From contig CADAPC010000025.1 in the NCBI GenBank assembly GCA_902789725.1, positions 1 to 35,847 on the forward strand: a DNA stretch of 35,847 bases. Direction: 5' to 3'. A model generated the notes under the pieces. It made no database searches, had not been told where the DNA came from, and saw only the letters and a list, made by a program, of their open reading frames with translations. The position numbers were made by a program, and so were the translations under genes. The DNA is from an uncultured Bacteroidales bacterium. GTDB taxonomy: Bacteria > Bacteroidota > Bacteroidia > Bacteroidales > Bacteroidaceae. Shown piece after piece: positions 23,171 through 32,603 of this stretch (positions within the stretch are counted from its first letter, which is position 1; each line of letters opens with the position of its first letter).

Positions 23171-24337
23171 TTAGCAGAGTTTGCGTGAGCCGTCGCCAAT
23201 GACTACATCGATGACGATAGGCTTTTTGCCATACTTCTCCTGGAACTTGCTGACAGCGGTCTTCACGAAGTTGTCGTAGAGTTCCTCTGCCACGAGGTTG
23301 ATGGTGCAGCCGCCAAAGCCGCCGCCCATGATGCGTGAACCTGTAACGGAGCACTCCTTGGCGATGTCGTTAAGGAAGTCGAGTTCTTCGCACGACACTT
23401 CGTATTCCTTGCTGAGGCCATAGTGGGTCTCGTACATCTTCTGGCCAACAGTCTCGTAGTCGCCCTTTTCAAGAGCGTCGCAGACAGCCAGCACACGGTC
23501 TTTCTCGCCCAATACGAAAGTGGCTCGCTTGATGTCTTCGGCCGGAACCTTGCCTTCGATTTCCTTTAGTTCCTCCCAGGTAGCCTCACGGAGGGTGGTT
23601 ATCTCCTTATCTGGATGCAGTTCCTTGATAGCCTTCACACAGTTTTCGCAAGAGTTGCGGCGGTCGTTGTAAGGAGAGCCTACGAGTTCGTGCTTCACAC
23701 AAGAGTTGATGAGGACAAGTTTGTAACCCTTCGGATTCCATGGGAAGTACTCAAATTCACCAGAGCGGCAGTCGAGGCGCATAAGGTTGCCTTTCTTGCC
23801 AAAGACGGAGGCGAATTGGTCCATGATACCGCAGTTCACACCGATGTACTTGTGCTCAGTAGCTTGACCCACCTTCGCCAAAGTCATTTTGTCTATCTTG
23901 TTGTCGCCAAAAAGGTCGTTGATGGCAAAAGCATAGCAGCTTTCGAGGGCGGCTGATGAAGACATGCCTGCACCGTTGGGCACATCGCCAGCAAAGGCTG
24001 TGTCGAAACCCTGCACAGGAACACCAAGTGCCATCATTTCGCGCACAACACCGAAAATGTAGCGGAAGTGGCTTGCTTTAGGTCCCTTTTCGTCGTCGAT
24101 GGAAAATTCGTCATAGTCCTTTAGGTCGATGGAGTAAGCACGAATGGTGCGTGTGCCGTTAGGCCGCACTTCGGCTATCATGCCTTGTTCAACTGCGCCA
24201 GGGAAAACAAATCCACCGTTGTAGTCGGTGTGCTCGCCAATGAGGTTGATACGGCCAGGTGAAGCATAGACAGAACCTGGCTCACCGCCAAGATGCTTGA
24301 TGAAACGACTGCGAACGTCGTCAACTTTCAATTTCAT
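23171..24337 (-). CDS. galK: Galactokinase
   Basis: A 388-residue GHMP kinase that phosphorylates alpha-D-galactose to galactose 1-phosphate, the first step of the Leloir pathway. Family signatures are GRINLIGEHTDYNGGFVFP near residues 28-46 (galactokinase signature), GDVPNGAGMSSSAALE (about 125-140, the phosphate-binding GHMP loop) and GSRIMGGGFGGCTI near the C-terminus. Length is typical. It is the last gene of the galM-transporter-galK cluster, 33 nt after the transporter gene, and is closed by a strong terminator. galT and galE are not in this window. Confidence 0.96.
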   Translation of the reverse strand: MKLKVDDVRSRFIKHLGGEPGSVYASPGRINLIGEHTDYNGGFVFPGAVEQGMIAEVRPNGTRTIRAYSIDLKDYDEFSIDDEKGPKASHFRYIFGVVREMMALGVPVQGFDTAFAGDVPNGAGMSSSAALESCYAFAINDLFGDNKIDKMTLAKVGQATEHKYIGVNCGIMDQFASVFGKKGNLMRLDCRSGEFEYFPWNPKGYKLVLINSCVKHELVGSPYNDRRNSCENCVKAIKELHPDKEITTLREATWEELKEIEGKVPAEDIKRATFVLGEKDRVLAVCDALEKGDYETVGQKMYETHYGLSKEYEVSCEELDFLNDIAKECSVTGSRIMGGGFGGCTINLVAEELYDNFVKTAVSKFQEKYGKKPIVIDVVIGDGSRKLC

Positions 24338-24370
24338 AATACAATTGGTTTTTATAAGGTTAATGAAATG

Positions 24371-25603
24371 TTATTTGATATTGAGTCCAATCTTTGAACC
24401 GAAATTGCAGAACCAGAAGAGGTAGGCATAGTAAACGAACATGAGGCACATGGCAATGATGACACCTGCAGCGTCAACCACAGCTCCCATGATAGGCATG
24501 AGGGTGGCTGCGCCAATGACGCCTACGTTGATGACACCCGAAGCGGCCTTGGTGTGAGGTCCCAGTTCCTGCAGACCGAGGTTGAATACGAGTGGCCACA
24601 TGACAGAGTGGAATAAACCTGCTGCCAGCATGAGGTAGATGCCTATCATAGAGCTGGAAGCGAGCAAAGATGCTACGATGCAGAGGGCACCAAGAGCGAT
24701 GCAGGCTGTGAGCAGGGTGCGTGGCTTGAACTTGGTGAGGATGCCTGCACCAACGAAACGGCCTACCATCATTCCACCCCAATAGAACATGAGCAAGTTG
24801 GTGATGATGCTGGTGTCGTTCTGGCCCAGTGCTTGAAGGCGGTAAGGGAGCATGGAAGGCACACCAATTTCAACACCCATGTACATGAAGATGCCCAGCG
24901 CACCCAGCCATACGTGTGGGTATTTGAAGCAAGAACTCTTGTACTGCTTCACTTCGCCAGTTGCTTCCTCAGCCTGCTTGCCTTCGTCAATCTTTGGCAA
25001 TTTGAGTGCTACGAGAATACCCGCAATCACGAGTGTGAAGATGCCGAGACCCAAGAATGGGCCTGGTACAGCCTCTGGAGTGGGAGTTTGGCCGGCAATG
25101 ATTACTGTCGTGATGAAGATAGGAGCCACAGTGGTTGCTACAGAATTGAGAGCTTGCGAGAGCGTCATGCGGAAAGCTCCCTTTTCAGGAGAACCCAACA
25201 CCATTACGTAGGGGTTGGCAACATTCTGAAGCATCACGATGCCGAGGGCAACTACCGTCATGCTGCAAAGGAACACTGCGTAGATTGTGGCCTGGTCTTG
25301 GTCAAGCACACCTTTGATGCCCAGAGAGTTGATGATGAAGCCAATGCCTACTACTGCAAGGCCGAGAATCATGGTGCTCTTGTAGCCAATCTTGCTCATT
25401 AGCAGGGAGAAAGGAATGGCGAATGCATAGGCTCCATAGAATGCGGAGTTGACATACTGCCCTTGTTGTGCATTCAGATTGAAAGCCTCTGAGCAGAAGG
25501 CAATCATGGAGTTGTTCATTGTGGTCACGAATCCGATGAGGAAACATACGATGAACACAACGATAAGCGCGAACGTATAGTTCGGAGTTTGTTTTTGTGA
25601 CAT
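24371..25603 (-). CDS. Glucose/galactose MFS transporter (FucP/GluP family)
   Basis: A 410-residue integral membrane protein with about twelve transmembrane segments, of the fucose:H+ symporter (FHS) branch of the major facilitator superfamily. The family start FALIVVFIVCFLIGFVTTMNNSMIAF and the segment FYGAYAFAIPFSLLMSKIGYKSTMILGL are clear; the second half begins after a cytoplasmic loop (LPKIDEGKQAEEATGEVKQ). Position between galM and galK makes galactose (and perhaps glucose) the expected substrate, taken up with protons. It lies 94 nt after galM and 33 nt before galK. Confidence 0.9.
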   Translation of the reverse strand: MSQKQTPNYTFALIVVFIVCFLIGFVTTMNNSMIAFCSEAFNLNAQQGQYVNSAFYGAYAFAIPFSLLMSKIGYKSTMILGLAVVGIGFIINSLGIKGVLDQDQATIYAVFLCSMTVVALGIVMLQNVANPYVMVLGSPEKGAFRMTLSQALNSVATTVAPIFITTVIIAGQTPTPEAVPGPFLGLGIFTLVIAGILVALKLPKIDEGKQAEEATGEVKQYKSSCFKYPHVWLGALGIFMYMGVEIGVPSMLPYRLQALGQNDTSIITNLLMFYWGGMMVGRFVGAGILTKFKPRTLLTACIALGALCIVASLLASSSMIGIYLMLAAGLFHSVMWPLVFNLGLQELGPHTKAASGVINVGVIGAATLMPIMGAVVDAAGVIIAMCLMFVYYAYLFWFCNFGSKIGLNIK

Positions 25604-25697
25604 AATGTTTGAATATTAATAATGTGTTAGTTAATTGCCTAAAGCAACAAACCCCCGCCCACTCGTGGAAGGGTGGACGAAGGGATTGTGTGGGGAA

Positions 25698-26780
25698 TTA
25701 TTCAGCACTGAATTTGTAGATTGTCTTCTGTGTGTATTTCTCGCCAGGCTTGAGTACAGTGGATGGGAAATAGGGACGATTGGGCGAATCAGGGAAATGC
25801 TGGCACTCGAAGCAGATGGCTGATCGACGTGGGAAAGTGGCACCTCCCTGTCCTGAATAGCCTGTGGCCCAGTTGTCAGAATAAACTTGTACACCAGGTT
25901 CGGTTGTGTAAGTTTCCAGTATTCGGCCAGACTTGGGATCTGTAAGGCGAACAGCAAACGAGAGTTCGCCTACTTCCTTCTTGTTGAGCACGAAGCAGTG
26001 GTCATAACCGGCTCCGTTCTTGATTTGCTCATCGTCGGCATCGATGTCCTTTCCTACTGCTTTAGGAGCGCGGAAGTCGAATGGAGTGCCTTCTACCTTG
26101 AGTATTTCGCCTGTAGGAATGCTGGTATCGTCGATGGGGATGAAGAAGTCTGCATTCATTTCCATTATTTGATCTTCTATACCAGGTGTAGGATTGGCAA
26201 TGCCTTGCAGAGAGAAGAAGGCGTGATGGGTCAAATTAATGATTGTCTTCTTGTTGGTAGTGGCCAAATACTCAATGACCAGTTCGTTCTCGTCTGTCCA
26301 AGTAAATTCTACGGCAATCTTCACTTCACCTGTGAAACCTTCGTGTCCGTAGGGGAGCTTGATGTCGAGTGTCAGGTTTTGTGGCCCTGCCTGGTATGCT
26401 TCCCACACCTGTGCATGAAGTCCTGTAGGGCCTCCGTGCAGGGCATTAGGCCCGTTGTTGATGGCGAGTTGGTACTCCTTGCCATTAAGGGTGAACTTTC
26501 CCTTGGCAATTCGGTTGCCGAAACGACCGATTAAGGTGGAGAGATAAGGCTCTGGAGAGTTGATGACATCGTCAATGTTATCGTGTCCCTGAATGACATT
26601 GGCAACCTTGCCATCTTTGTCGGGAACCATGATGGCAACGATGGCACCGCCATAGTTAGTAATGGATACTTCGTAGCCGTCTTTGTTGACGAGCGTGTAA
26701 AGGTCTGTTTTCTTGCCTTTCACTTCTTTCTGGAAGTCCTCGGCTTTCAGACCGCTCAGTTTTGGCTGGATAGTGCTCAT
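25698..26780 (-). CDS. galM: Aldose 1-epimerase (galactose mutarotase)
   Basis: A 360-residue galactose mutarotase that interconverts beta- and alpha-D-galactose so that galactokinase can use it. Visible family motifs are GRFGNRIAKGKFTLNGKEY, NNGPNALHGGPTGLH (with the catalytic histidine), INLTHHAFFSL (equivalent to the NLTNHTYFNL motif) and TTEPGVQVYSDNW; the catalytic glutamate lies near the end in LKPGEKYTQKT. No signal peptide, so cytoplasmic. It is the first gene of the galactose cluster. The 154-nt region upstream carries two direct repeats and a weak -7-like box (TACCTTTC, 26868-26861). Confidence 0.95.
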   Translation of the reverse strand: MSTIQPKLSGLKAEDFQKEVKGKKTDLYTLVNKDGYEVSITNYGGAIVAIMVPDKDGKVANVIQGHDNIDDVINSPEPYLSTLIGRFGNRIAKGKFTLNGKEYQLAINNGPNALHGGPTGLHAQVWEAYQAGPQNLTLDIKLPYGHEGFTGEVKIAVEFTWTDENELVIEYLATTNKKTIINLTHHAFFSLQGIANPTPGIEDQIMEMNADFFIPIDDTSIPTGEILKVEGTPFDFRAPKAVGKDIDADDEQIKNGAGYDHCFVLNKKEVGELSFAVRLTDPKSGRILETYTTEPGVQVYSDNWATGYSGQGGATFPRRSAICFECQHFPDSPNRPYFPSTVLKPGEKYTQKTIYKFSAE

Positions 26781-26818
26781 AAGCGAATGAAAATTTATTT
26801 TAAGTTGTTTGGTATGCG

Positions 26819-26849
26819 GTTTTAGGTTTTTGCTACCGTTTTAGGTTTT
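26819..26849 (-). repeat. Two direct repeats in the galM leader
   Basis: GTTTTAGGTTTT occurs at 26819-26830 and 26838-26849, 19 nt apart. It lies 38-69 nt upstream of the galM start, between a weak -7-like box and the start codon. It could be a regulator site for the cluster or a feature of the untranslated leader. Confidence 0.4.
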
Positions 26850-26934
26850 CTTCTTGCAAAGAAAGGTAAAATATTTTAACTAAACGAACTTTCGGGCAAT
26901 TATTTTTCAGTTTTTTGTTTTTTTGACAATTTAT

Positions 26935-28245
26935 TCAGCGTTTTAGGCTCGCAGTGAGCAAATCTGCAACAACAAAACTACTTCCACCCACATAAATGAA
27001 GTCTTGCTCGGTTGACTCCTTCAGAGCGACTTTGTATGCCTCGATAACGGTTGGGTAGCTGTTGCCTTGGAGGTTAAATTCCGCAGCTTTCTGCTTGATG
27101 TCCTCATGAGGTAGGGCACGCTTCACGCTGGCTTGGCAAAAATAGTAGGTAGCTTCCTTGGGCAACATGGACAGCACACCGCTGATGTCTTTGTCGTTGA
27201 CCATTCCGAAGACGATGCGCAACGAAGCCCCTGTTTGACTTAATTGGGCCAATTCGCTTGCTAGTTGTTGTACAATCCATCGAAAGCCCCCTGTGTTGTG
27301 CCCGGTGTCGCATACTACTTTTGGTGCTGTGTGTAAAGTTTGCCAGCGTCCCATGAGTCCAGTCATTTCGCAAACGTGAGAAAAGCCTTCCTTCACACAA
27401 TGTTCGGTGATGGGGAATCTTTTTTGGATGAGTTGATGGACGGCGCAAAGAATGGTGTTGGTGTTTTTCTGTTGGCAGAATCCGCCAAGTTCCCCTTCTA
27501 TCAGCCCATAACTTTTTGTCCGATAATCTATGCCTCCATTTTCGTTCAATTGGTGTGCTATCACCTCATTCTCTTCTTCGGCGAAAAAGATGGGTGCTCC
27601 TACTTCTGTAGCCTTTGACTCGAATACAGGACGAGTCTCTTCAATACTCTCGCCAATCACAACAGGTATGCCTGGCTTGATGATGCCAGCTTTCTCATTG
27701 GCAATTTTTGCTAAAGTATTACCCAGAAAAGCTACGTGGTCGAAACTGATGTTGGTGATGACACACAATTCGGGGGTGATGATGTTTGTGCAGTCAAGAC
27801 GACCTCCCAGCCCAACTTCCACCACAGCTACATCCACTTCTTGTTCGGCAAAATACTTAAATGCCATCGCTGTGGTCAGCTCGAAAAATGATGGGTGAAG
27901 CGGCTCAAAGAACGCTCGATGCGCTTTTACGAAGTTGATGACATATTGCTTGCTAACCATTTGGCCGTTGACACGGATTCGTTCACGGAAATCGACCAAG
28001 TGTGGCGAAGTGAACAGACCCACCTTCAATCCTGCGGCTTGGAGAATGGCGGCTAAAGTGTGAGAACAAGAGCCTTTTCCATTGGTGCCAGCCACATGGA
28101 TGGTCTTGAAACGTTGGTGAGGGTGGTGGAAGTGCTCGTCTAACTGAAGCGTGTTGAAGAGTCCTTCCTTGTATGCTTCACCTCCCACATTCTGGAACAA
28201 AGGTGCCGAGGTGAAAAGATAGTTGATGGTTTCCTGATAATTCAT
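26935..28245 (-). CDS. folC: Folylpolyglutamate synthase / dihydrofolate synthase
   Basis: A 436-residue Mur-ligase-family enzyme that makes dihydrofolate from dihydropteroate and glutamate and adds further glutamates to folates. The ATP-binding P-loop is HVAGTNGKGSCSHTLAAILQ (about 50-69); other family segments are GLFTSPHLVDFRERIRVNG, VDVAVVEVGLGGRLDCTN and the cleft glutamate/histidine region TNISFDHVAFLGNTLAKIANEKAGIIKPG. In the C-terminal domain DTGHNTGGF is present, the usual DGAHN position. Length is normal. It has its own -7 box upstream (28272-28279) and points towards galM, from which it is separated by 154 nt. Confidence 0.95.
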   Translation of the reverse strand: MNYQETINYLFTSAPLFQNVGGEAYKEGLFNTLQLDEHFHHPHQRFKTIHVAGTNGKGSCSHTLAAILQAAGLKVGLFTSPHLVDFRERIRVNGQMVSKQYVINFVKAHRAFFEPLHPSFFELTTAMAFKYFAEQEVDVAVVEVGLGGRLDCTNIITPELCVITNISFDHVAFLGNTLAKIANEKAGIIKPGIPVVIGESIEETRPVFESKATEVGAPIFFAEEENEVIAHQLNENGGIDYRTKSYGLIEGELGGFCQQKNTNTILCAVHQLIQKRFPITEHCVKEGFSHVCEMTGLMGRWQTLHTAPKVVCDTGHNTGGFRWIVQQLASELAQLSQTGASLRIVFGMVNDKDISGVLSMLPKEATYYFCQASVKRALPHEDIKQKAAEFNLQGNSYPTVIEAYKVALKESTEQDFIYVGGSSFVVADLLTASLKR

Positions 28246-28271
28246 GCTGTCTTTTTTGTTATATTTTGTTA

Positions 28272-28279
28272 CAAAGTTA
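28272..28279 (-). promoter_or_regulatory. -7 promoter box of folC
   Basis: Minus-strand TAACTTTG matches TAnnTTTG and lies 26 nt upstream of the folC start. No TTTG at the expected -33 position. Confidence 0.5.
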
Positions 28280-28321
28280 GGAATAAAACTGCAAAATAGG
28301 AAATAAACGGAAATTTTGTTT

Positions 28322-28329
28322 TATCTTTG
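28322..28329 (+). promoter_or_regulatory. -7 promoter box of the tandem kinase operon
   Basis: TATCTTTG matches TAnnTTTG. Transcription would begin near 28336, about 10 nt before the ATG at 28346, so the leader would be very short. The -33 region is poor. It diverges from the folC promoter within 50 nt. Confidence 0.5.
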
Positions 28330-28345
28330 CACATATAATAGATGA

Positions 28346-31300
28346 ATGATGAGTCGAAAAGTCTGCATATTGTTTGCATTTGTTGTACAGGTTCTGCTTG
28401 TATGCCTCTGTGCGTGTGAGCATGTGTCTGATGTGGAGCGTGAGCAGATTGATTCGCTGAATAGGCTGGCTTATGAGGTCAAGTATAAGTCGTTGGACGA
28501 ATCTGAGGGTTATGTGAATGAGGTGTTGACTCGATATTCAGAGAGTTTGTATCGCGACGGCCTACAGGAAGCTTTGTTAGGCAAAGGCGATGTGTATGGC
28601 ATGCGTATGGAATATGACTCAGCGAAGATTTGTTATCAAGAAGTGCTGAATGCGACGAACAACGATTTGTTGGGTAGCATGGCCGATGTCAACATGATGT
28701 CTGTTTGCCTGATGACAGCGATGAACAAAGAGTTTTACGACTATCGGAGCGATGCGCAGGAGCGGATGGCAAACGTGGCTGAGGAAAGTTCTGACATGAC
28801 GGAACATCAGTTTGCTCTGTGGAAAGCCGTTCAGACAGATTATCATTTCGTGTCGGCCAACTATTTCATCAAGATGCGTCAGGATGAAGGAGTGGAAGAA
28901 GAATTTGATTGGTTGGAAGACCATCAAGACTTGTTTATGGCCGACACAGCCAGGTATGCCGCTTACCTCTTTTTGCGTTCGATTCATGGGGGGAATGTTG
29001 GCAACACTTCTGAGGCGGCAGATGAAATGCAGGGGAGCCTGACTCGCTTGTTGTCGTTGAGCAAGCGCAGCGGTTACATTTATTTTGAGGCTTCCGCTTT
29101 GAATGCGCTGGCTAAGAGCGTGATGAAAGGAGGTGGAATGCGCCCTTCTCGTTGGGTGTTTATCGAAGAAATGATAGGTGAGCCAGGTTTCTTTCCCTTT
29201 GAATACAGATTAGCGAATCGGGCACTTCGACTTGCAGAGCAATATGGAAATGATTTTGTACGGACAACGGCTTTGGTGACGCTTTCTGATTACTATCTGA
29301 AGGAGGGAAAGGACACCTTAGCTCTTGTGCAGATGAAGAAAGCGTTGGAACTCATTAACGAGAATCATCGAGCAAATTGCGTAAAAGGGTGTGCTGCCAA
29401 TTCGCATGAGGAACTTTATGCCTATGCTGAAGAGGAAGACACACTCTCGACCGAGATGAAGTGGATTTCCGACCCCGATGTGGTGGCTGTGCCTGAATGG
29501 ATGGCGATGGTGCGCGAGCAATTAAGTGTTGTCTATGGAGCGATGGGCATGAAGGCGGCTTCGGATTATAATCACAATATCTTTTTTGACATTTTGGATG
29601 TAACGCGCCAAGACCTGCGTGTGGAGCAAGAAGAGGAAAATTTGGTGAAGGAGGAGCGTATGCTCAATTTCTTGTTGTGGTTTTTTGTCTTGCTCATTAT
29701 GGTGCTGTCTTGGCTTTTATACCTATATTATAAGCGTAGTCGCCAGGAGTATCACAAAAAAGTTGAGATGCTCAGTCAAGTCATTGACATCTGTAAGCGT
29801 CTTTCTTCTGCTTTAACTGAAGAAATGGAAGATGAGGAGGATTTGGATCAGGCCTTACATGCTATTGCCGACAAAGACGTGGAGCGATTGTTCCCTCAGG
29901 TAAAAGGACAAGACTGGACAAAAGTGGAGCCGGCGCAGATGAAAGGTTTGGACAAGGAATTGTTCCATGTGTTGCTCGTCTTTTACAACTGGATGAGGCA
30001 GAAAGGCTTGTTGTTCATTCAGTTTGCTCAGCAACAGCGGCAACTGGAAGGTGAAACCTACGTGTTTGAGAAGCGTTTGGAGGAAAATAAGCGGCAATAT
30101 ATAGAGAAACTTACTTCCATGTCGATTGTTCATGGCATTACGCCTTTTCTGGACAGAGCATTGCATGAAGTGAACAAATTGAAGTTGGATGTGCGGGCAA
30201 CACCTGCAATGGTGAGGGAGCGTTTTCTCTATTTGAGCGAATTGATTGATAAAATTAACGAATACAATGACGTGTTGGGGCATTGGGTGAAAATTAGGCA
30301 GGGAATGGTGACGCTGAACATCGAGAACTTTGCGTTACAGCCTCTGTTTGACACCATGAAGCGTGGGACGAGGACATTTGAAAACAAGGGGGTGGCGCTA
30401 ACGGTGGAGGACACTCGGTGCGTGGTAAAGGCAGACAAGTCGCTTACCCTGTTCATGATGAACACGCTGCTTGACAATGCGCGCAAATACACACCAGAGG
30501 GCGGGCATGTGGAGCTGTCGGCTGTGGAGACGGACACTTACGTGGAGGTGTCTGTGGCTGATACTGGACACGGAATGTCGCCAGAGGATGTTGATACGCT
30601 GAACAATGCGAAAGTTTATGATTCGAGCAAAATTGGGTCTGAAGGTGAACATGCATCAAGTATCAGAAAAAATAAGGGATTTGGCTTCGGACTGATGAAC
30701 TGTAAAGGCATTATCGGGAAATATAAGAAGACGAATGCCATGTTCCAGGTGTGTGAGTTTGGAGTGGAGAGCCAGTTGGGGAAGGGGAGTCGCTTCTTTT
30801 TCCGTCTGCCCAAGGGGGTGATAAAGGCATTGATGGTGGTGATAATCATGATGTGTGCAGGAGGAACTCTTCATGCTGAAAACCCAATGGAGCGTGCTGC
30901 TGATTATGTGGATTCAGTCTTTTTGTCGAATGTTGCGGGCAACCACGAACAGGCTATTCTCTATGCCGACTCGGCCATCCAATGTTTTAATAAACATTAT
31001 AAAGAACAAGTGCCCAAGGGAACAAAACTGATGAGTTTGGAGGGTGGAGAAATGGCTGAGCTGGAGTGGTGGAAGACAAAACTGGACTCTGATTACGAAC
31101 TCATGATAGGACTGCGCAATGAGGTGGCTATTGCTGCTTTGGCTCTGAACCGTAATAGTCTTTATCATTACAATAGCGAAGTTTTCACCAGACTTTATAA
31201 ACTGACCAGCACCGACCCTACGTTGGAGGATTATTGCAACAGCATCAAGATGGCTAACCGAAACAAAAAAACTGCAGCCATCCTTCTTGGCATCCTGATT

Positions 31301-32593
31301 TTTCTTGTTCTGGTGACCTACTTCTTTTTGTATTATCGTAACAATCAGCTATTTGTATTCAATCTACGTCAGTTTATCCAGCTAAACAACAAAGTGTTCA
31401 CCTCCTCTGAAGAAACATTATCTAAGGTGTTGCATCAAAGTCTTTCCGACATCAAGACCGTCGATACGGTGGGTATGATGATACCTACAGAAGACCGTTC
31501 TGAGTCGTTCCGCTTTGTCTTTACTGGGTTGAAGGGGGAACAAAGCGTCTATGAAAGCATGATGCAAGCTGCCTATAATCAAAAAAAGGAAATGACCAGC
31601 AGCAATGGTCATTTCCATGCTTACCCACTCTTTGTGCCTGGGTTAGCGAATCAGTCGCTTGTGGGTGTGTTGGGCGTGAGGTTTTATGATGGTGAACTGA
31701 CCGATGAGGAAAGCCTCATTATGAATCTTGTTGCGCAGTTCATGAGCATTCACACTTATTTCTCCTACCACAAAGTGGGTGAGATGAATGAGTTGATTGA
31801 ACTGAAACGAGATGAAAAGATTCGTATGGACAATGAGCAACAGAAAGTGTATGTACGTAACCAAATAATGGATAACAGCCTCTCGACGCTGAAGCATGAG
31901 ACCATGTATTACCCGAATCGAATCAAACAGCTTGTGGACGAGGTGTTGAAGACTCCTGATGCTGCCATCGGAGAAATTACTATTCGCGATATAGATGAAT
32001 TGCTTACCTACTATAAGGACGTTTTCACCATCCTGAGTACTTGTGCGGGAAAGCAAGTGGAGATGACTCTTTTTAAGCGGACTACGCTCTCGGCAAAGGC
32101 GATTGGTGAAATGGTGGTACGTTCTTTTAAGAAGCAGGGAAAGAATTTGAAGAGATCCACAAAAGTCAAGGTGTCAGAGGTGAAGAACATAGCTGTGCAA
32201 GGTGACAGAATTTTCCTTCAAGTGCTTGTTGACAATATTATTTCCTTGTATTTTGAACACAATTCAGGGGGAGACTTGCTGCTGGATTTTGAAGTCTCGG
32301 AGGGCTTTGCCAAATTTGTGTTTACTGATGTGGCCTATCGGTATGGTGATGACGCAATTCCACAACTTTTCTATGTGGACCATGTCCATTATGATGCCAA
32401 GACGGACACATTGCTGGGTGCTCAATACCTGATTTGTCGGCAAATTATTCGTGAACACGATGCCCACTCTTCGTTGCGCGGATGTCGTATTTATGTGGAG
32501 AATTGCGGTGTGGATAAAGGATCAAGATTTGTCTTTTCCTTGCCTCTCTCATCGATGTTTTTTCCTGATGAAAGATTGAAAAAAATTAACTAA
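28346..32593 (+). CDS. Tandem two-unit membrane sensor histidine kinase
   Basis: A 1415-residue protein made of two sensor-kinase units in one chain. Unit 1: hydrophobic N-terminus with a lipobox-like LCAC (Cys24), a TPR-like helical periplasmic region (about 30-430), TM 441-461, a coiled cytoplasmic region with His596 and His607 as possible acceptors (SIVHGITPF, RALHEVNKL), and a HATPase domain with N box (NTLLDNARKY, 706-715), G1 (DTGHGM, 739-744) and G2 (GFGFGL, 778-783) all intact. Unit 2: a signal-peptide-like segment (825-844), a short periplasmic region (845-975), TM 977-997, a GAF-like domain (about 1010-1140), a clear acceptor site LKHETMYYP (His1184), and a HATPase-like region in which the G1 box is lost (FTDVAYRYGDD). 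This matches large Bacteroidales proteins carrying DUF5112 and DUF5113. The response regulator gene follows after 10 nt. Confidence 0.85.
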   Translation: MMSRKVCILFAFVVQVLLVCLCACEHVSDVEREQIDSLNRLAYEVKYKSLDESEGYVNEVLTRYSESLYRDGLQEALLGKGDVYGMRMEYDSAKICYQEVLNATNNDLLGSMADVNMMSVCLMTAMNKEFYDYRSDAQERMANVAEESSDMTEHQFALWKAVQTDYHFVSANYFIKMRQDEGVEEEFDWLEDHQDLFMADTARYAAYLFLRSIHGGNVGNTSEAADEMQGSLTRLLSLSKRSGYIYFEASALNALAKSVMKGGGMRPSRWVFIEEMIGEPGFFPFEYRLANRALRLAEQYGNDFVRTTALVTLSDYYLKEGKDTLALVQMKKALELINENHRANCVKGCAANSHEELYAYAEEEDTLSTEMKWISDPDVVAVPEWMAMVREQLSVVYGAMGMKAASDYNHNIFFDILDVTRQDLRVEQEEENLVKEERMLNFLLWFFVLLIMVLSWLLYLYYKRSRQEYHKKVEMLSQVIDICKRLSSALTEEMEDEEDLDQALHAIADKDVERLFPQVKGQDWTKVEPAQMKGLDKELFHVLLVFYNWMRQKGLLFIQFAQQQRQLEGETYVFEKRLEENKRQYIEKLTSMSIVHGITPFLDRALHEVNKLKLDVRATPAMVRERFLYLSELIDKINEYNDVLGHWVKIRQGMVTLNIENFALQPLFDTMKRGTRTFENKGVALTVEDTRCVVKADKSLTLFMMNTLLDNARKYTPEGGHVELSAVETDTYVEVSVADTGHGMSPEDVDTLNNAKVYDSSKIGSEGEHASSIRKNKGFGFGLMNCKGIIGKYKKTNAMFQVCEFGVESQLGKGSRFFFRLPKGVIKALMVVIIMMCAGGTLHAENPMERAADYVDSVFLSNVAGNHEQAILYADSAIQCFNKHYKEQVPKGTKLMSLEGGEMAELEWWKTKLDSDYELMIGLRNEVAIAALALNRNSLYHYNSEVFTRLYKLTSTDPTLEDYCNSIKMANRNKKTAAILLGILIFLVLVTYFFLYYRNNQLFVFNLRQFIQLNNKVFTSSEETLSKVLHQSLSDIKTVDTVGMMIPTEDRSESFRFVFTGLKGEQSVYESMMQAAYNQKKEMTSSNGHFHAYPLFVPGLANQSLVGVLGVRFYDGELTDEESLIMNLVAQFMSIHTYFSYHKVGEMNELIELKRDEKIRMDNEQQKVYVRNQIMDNSLSTLKHETMYYPNRIKQLVDEVLKTPDAAIGEITIRDIDELLTYYKDVFTILSTCAGKQVEMTLFKRTTLSAKAIGEMVVRSFKKQGKNLKRSTKVKVSEVKNIAVQGDRIFLQVLVDNIISLYFEHNSGGDLLLDFEVSEGFAKFVFTDVAYRYGDDAIPQLFYVDHVHYDAKTDTLLGAQYLICRQIIREHDAHSSLRGCRIYVENCGVDKGSRFVFSLPLSSMFFPDERLKKIN

Positions 32594-32603
32594 AACAAAC
32601 TAT

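Noticed and set aside
25887..26534. 215-residue plus-strand frame inside galM
   Set aside because: Antisense to conserved galM motifs; no recognisable domain.
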